In this document: piece after piece, positions 62,180-64,000 of the stretch
Layout of the letters: every line of letters starts with the position of its first letter
How positions within the stretch are numbered: the stretch's first letter is position 1
Assembly: GCA_035523875.1 (NCBI GenBank)
Contig: DATKPY010000021.1
Location: 1 to 64,000 of the forward strand
Source: JASHUC01 sp035523875
GTDB taxonomy: Bacteria; Pseudomonadota; Gammaproteobacteria; Steroidobacterales; Steroidobacteraceae
Length of the DNA: 64,000 bases
Reading direction: 5' to 3'
Translations under genes and position numbers: made by a program
The notes under the pieces: generated by a model
The model's database searches: none
What the model saw: the letters and a program-made list of their open reading frames with translations, nothing else
What the model was told of the DNA's origin: nothing

Positions 62180-62380
62180 GCGTGTCTCCCTGAGGCTGAG
62201 TTGGTTCGCGAGTGCTCTTTCTAGTCAGTGAACATTGCCGTGATGTGATGGACAGATGACCGGGCAGAAACACGCTCGTGTGACAACGAGGGCTTGGCCG
62301 TTCGTTGGCGGTGAGGCACGCGCCGCTCGCGGCCGTGCCGTTCTGTTGCGGGCCGTCGGTGGGGAGCGACACCGCGGGCG

Positions 62381-64000
62381 TTAGCGTCCTCTTGCGGGCT
62401 CCGCCACCGCGGCCGCGGCAGCTCGCGGCTCCACGCGAATGGTGCCCATCATTCCGCCGTCCTCGTGCTCGAGCAGATGGCAGTGATAGACGAACGTGCC
62501 GATGGTATTGGGATCGCGAAAATCCATCCGCAGTCGCACGCTCGGATACGCGAGCATTCTGCCGTTGTAGTACGGCACGTTCACCGTGTCGCGAAGAAAC
62601 GGCTCGTGAACCGGGATGCCGTTCCACTCGAGGAGCTCGAAGTGCAGCTGATGGATGTGAAACGCGTGCAGCTCGGTCGAGCGGTTCTCGATGATCCAGT
62701 CCTCGACGTCGCCCTGGTGCGCAATGATGTTCGGGACGCTCGCGCGGGGATCGAACGGACGCGGAGTCTGTCCGTCCACCGTGATGTAGAAGGTCGTGGC
62801 GCTGTTCGGATCGTTCGGGTTCGCGAGCCTCTCGGAGAAGTAGAGCTTCCGCACCCGAACCGGCGCGACGTTGCCGAGCCACGGGAGAGCGGGGCGCGCG
62901 AGCGGCTTCGGATCGAGCGGCAGCGCCGAGTGCGGCTCCGGCGCATCGCGTGCCGCGCTGATCGAGGCGAGCGCGCGGTTGGGATCGTTCTCCCCGCCCT
63001 GTCCGGTATCGACGGTTCGCGTGACGAGGAGACCGTGAACGCCGAGCGGCGGGCCCGCAGCGACGAACTCGACGCGCGCGCCGGGCGGTACGCCTATGTG
63101 ATCCACCCAGACGATCGGCGGGGCAGGACTGCCGCCATAGCGTAGCGGCACGCCGTCGATTGCCACGACGCCGAGCGGCTGCGGGACCCGCCGATAAAGC
63201 ACCGCCAGGTTCAGATAGGTGATCGCCGAGGCATTGAGCACGCGCCACAGCTCTCGCTCGCCCGGCTTCATCGTGAGCCGCGCCGGCGGGTAGTCCGGAT
63301 AAGGCACCGGCACGAAGTTGATGGACAGATCCTTCGCGGGCCTGCCGAATCCGGTCCCGTTGTTGGCCGAGTCACCGTCGCGGTCGATGAAGAGTCTCGG
63401 GACCACGGGCTCCGACTTCGAGGGCGACGCGTTTGGATTGAGAAGGTCCTGATCGCGGATGACGAGCACGCGCTCGGGTAGACCTGCCAGCGCGGGGTTC
63501 GCCCGCTCGATGCCCTCGACGATGAGCGCGCCGGATGCACCGCCCAGCACCTCCACCTTGGTGAATCCGTGGATGTGGGGGTGGTACCAGTACAGTCCCG
63601 GGGGCTCGTTGAGGGGAATACGAAAGCGGTACTCGAACGGGGGGTCCGTGGGTTGGATCGAAGTTCTCAACACGTCGTCCTGATGGCACACGGGCGGCAC
63701 GGTCAGGCCGTGAAAGTGGAGGTTGGTCGACAAGGGTGTCATCGCGCCGCTCGCGCACGGGTCGGCATTCGGCGCCACGGGCGTCCCGCAGATGGGAAGA
63801 TTGTTCAGGTCTAGGGGTTTACGATGCGCGGCTGCGTCGAATGCGCGCACCAGGCGCGATGCGACCTGAGGATGCAACCCGAGCTCACGGCCTGATGTCG
63901 GCGCATCACGGTCGGTCAGATCGTTCTTCAGGTGCAGGATCAGCAGGTCACCCGGATGCAGACGCAGCGTCGGTGACTCGCTGCCGTCAGCGAGAAGGTA
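62381..64000 (-). CDS. Multicopper oxidase, 5' part beyond window
   Basis: 539 residues are visible and the frame is open to the window edge, so the true start is outside; a TTG at 63877 is not the start because conserved sequence (TLRLHPGDLLILHLKN) lies upstream of it. Copper ligands are LHFHGL, WYHPHIHG, HAFHIHQLHFELLEW and the type 1 segment YHCHLLEHEDGGMM, with Met as axial ligand. Such enzymes (laccase, bilirubin oxidase, CotA type) oxidise phenols or metals with O2. The role here is unknown. Gene lies upstream of the phosphoesterase on the same strand. Confidence 0.9.
   Translation of the reverse strand, partial: YLLADGSESPTLRLHPGDLLILHLKNDLTDRDAPTSGRELGLHPQVASRLVRAFDAAAHRKPLDLNNLPICGTPVAPNADPCASGAMTPLSTNLHFHGLTVPPVCHQDDVLRTSIQPTDPPFEYRFRIPLNEPPGLYWYHPHIHGFTKVEVLGGASGALIVEGIERANPALAGLPERVLVIRDQDLLNPNASPSKSEPVVPRLFIDRDGDSANNGTGFGRPAKDLSINFVPVPYPDYPPARLTMKPGERELWRVLNASAITYLNLAVLYRRVPQPLGVVAIDGVPLRYGGSPAPPIVWVDHIGVPPGARVEFVAAGPPLGVHGLLVTRTVDTGQGGENDPNRALASISAARDAPEPHSALPLDPKPLARPALPWLGNVAPVRVRKLYFSERLANPNDPNSATTFYITVDGQTPRPFDPRASVPNIIAHQGDVEDWIIENRSTELHAFHIHQLHFELLEWNGIPVHEPFLRDTVNVPYYNGRMLAYPSVRLRMDFRDPNTIGTFVYHCHLLEHEDGGMMGTIRVEPRAAAAAVAEPARGR

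Noticed and set aside
63877..63879. TTG as the start of the multicopper oxidase
   Set aside because: The frame continues to the window edge with cupredoxin-like sequence, so the gene begins outside.

Overview
This is an ordinary-looking chromosomal segment from a GC-rich Gram-negative bacterium (about two thirds G+C by eye, not counted). The first 16.5 kb carries the classic gammaproteobacterial order queG | nnr-tsaE-amiC-mutL-miaA-hfq-hflX-hflK-hflC-DUF2065-purA, preceded by pcnB-folK-deoxynucleoside kinase-panC. Two TonB-dependent receptors, several lipoproteins and many secreted proteins suggest a free-living gammaproteobacterium of the Xanthomonadales/Nevskiales/Steroidobacterales kind. 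That placement is inference; no taxonomic search was possible. No phage, insertion sequence, transposase, CRISPR array or plasmid gene was recognised.

Layout. 0.3-3.9 kb: tRNA-Glu(CTC) with its own promoter on the minus strand, then pcnB, folK, a deoxynucleoside kinase and panC. 3.9-16.5 kb: queG divergent from the nnr-to-purA housekeeping cluster (metabolite repair, tRNA modification, cell-wall hydrolysis, mismatch repair, RNA chaperone, membrane-protease regulators, purine synthesis). 16.6-21.3 kb: a tandemly duplicated envelope module, DUF2844 protein + DUF3443 lipoprotein, with a small His/Trp-rich secreted protein between the copies. 21.4-35.1 kb: a GT9 glycosyltransferase, a two-component flavin monooxygenase (HpaB/HpaC type), a two-domain retropepsin-like protein, uppP, a 1050-residue beta-propeller protein, a DUF885 lipoprotein hydrolase, an OFA-type MFS carrier with a 41-residue partner ORF, and zwf. 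35.1-37.6 kb: a GST and an OmpA-family porin on the minus strand, then a GDT1-type cation transporter.

37.6-47.7 kb is a ten-kilobase block of seven minus-strand genes: TonB receptor - sensor kinase - NarL-type regulator, then TonB receptor - YfiR - hybrid sensor kinase - receiver protein. It reads as two outer-membrane uptake/sensing units. 47.9-51.9 kb: ohr overlapping a tannase/feruloyl-esterase-like gene, a ParB-like small protein and two uncharacterised envelope proteins. 52.0-57.8 kb: two paralogous pairs of FtsX/MacB-type permeases pointing outward around a DUF8021-like secreted protein, with no ATPase in the window. 57.8-64.0 kb: an exported arylmalonate-decarboxylase-like protein, an SDR divergent from an ArsR-type regulator, a large secreted phosphoesterase and a multicopper oxidase that runs off the window edge.

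The observation I rate highest is that both DUF3443 lipoproteins carry all five landmarks of pepsin-type (family A1) aspartic proteases, in order and at pepsin-like spacing. This suggests that the duplicated DUF2844/DUF3443 module is a cell-surface bilobal protease with a small secreted partner. Next come the TonB receptor-YfiR-hybrid kinase-receiver operon, the mirrored permease pairs and the leader-bearing arylmalonate decarboxylase homologue.
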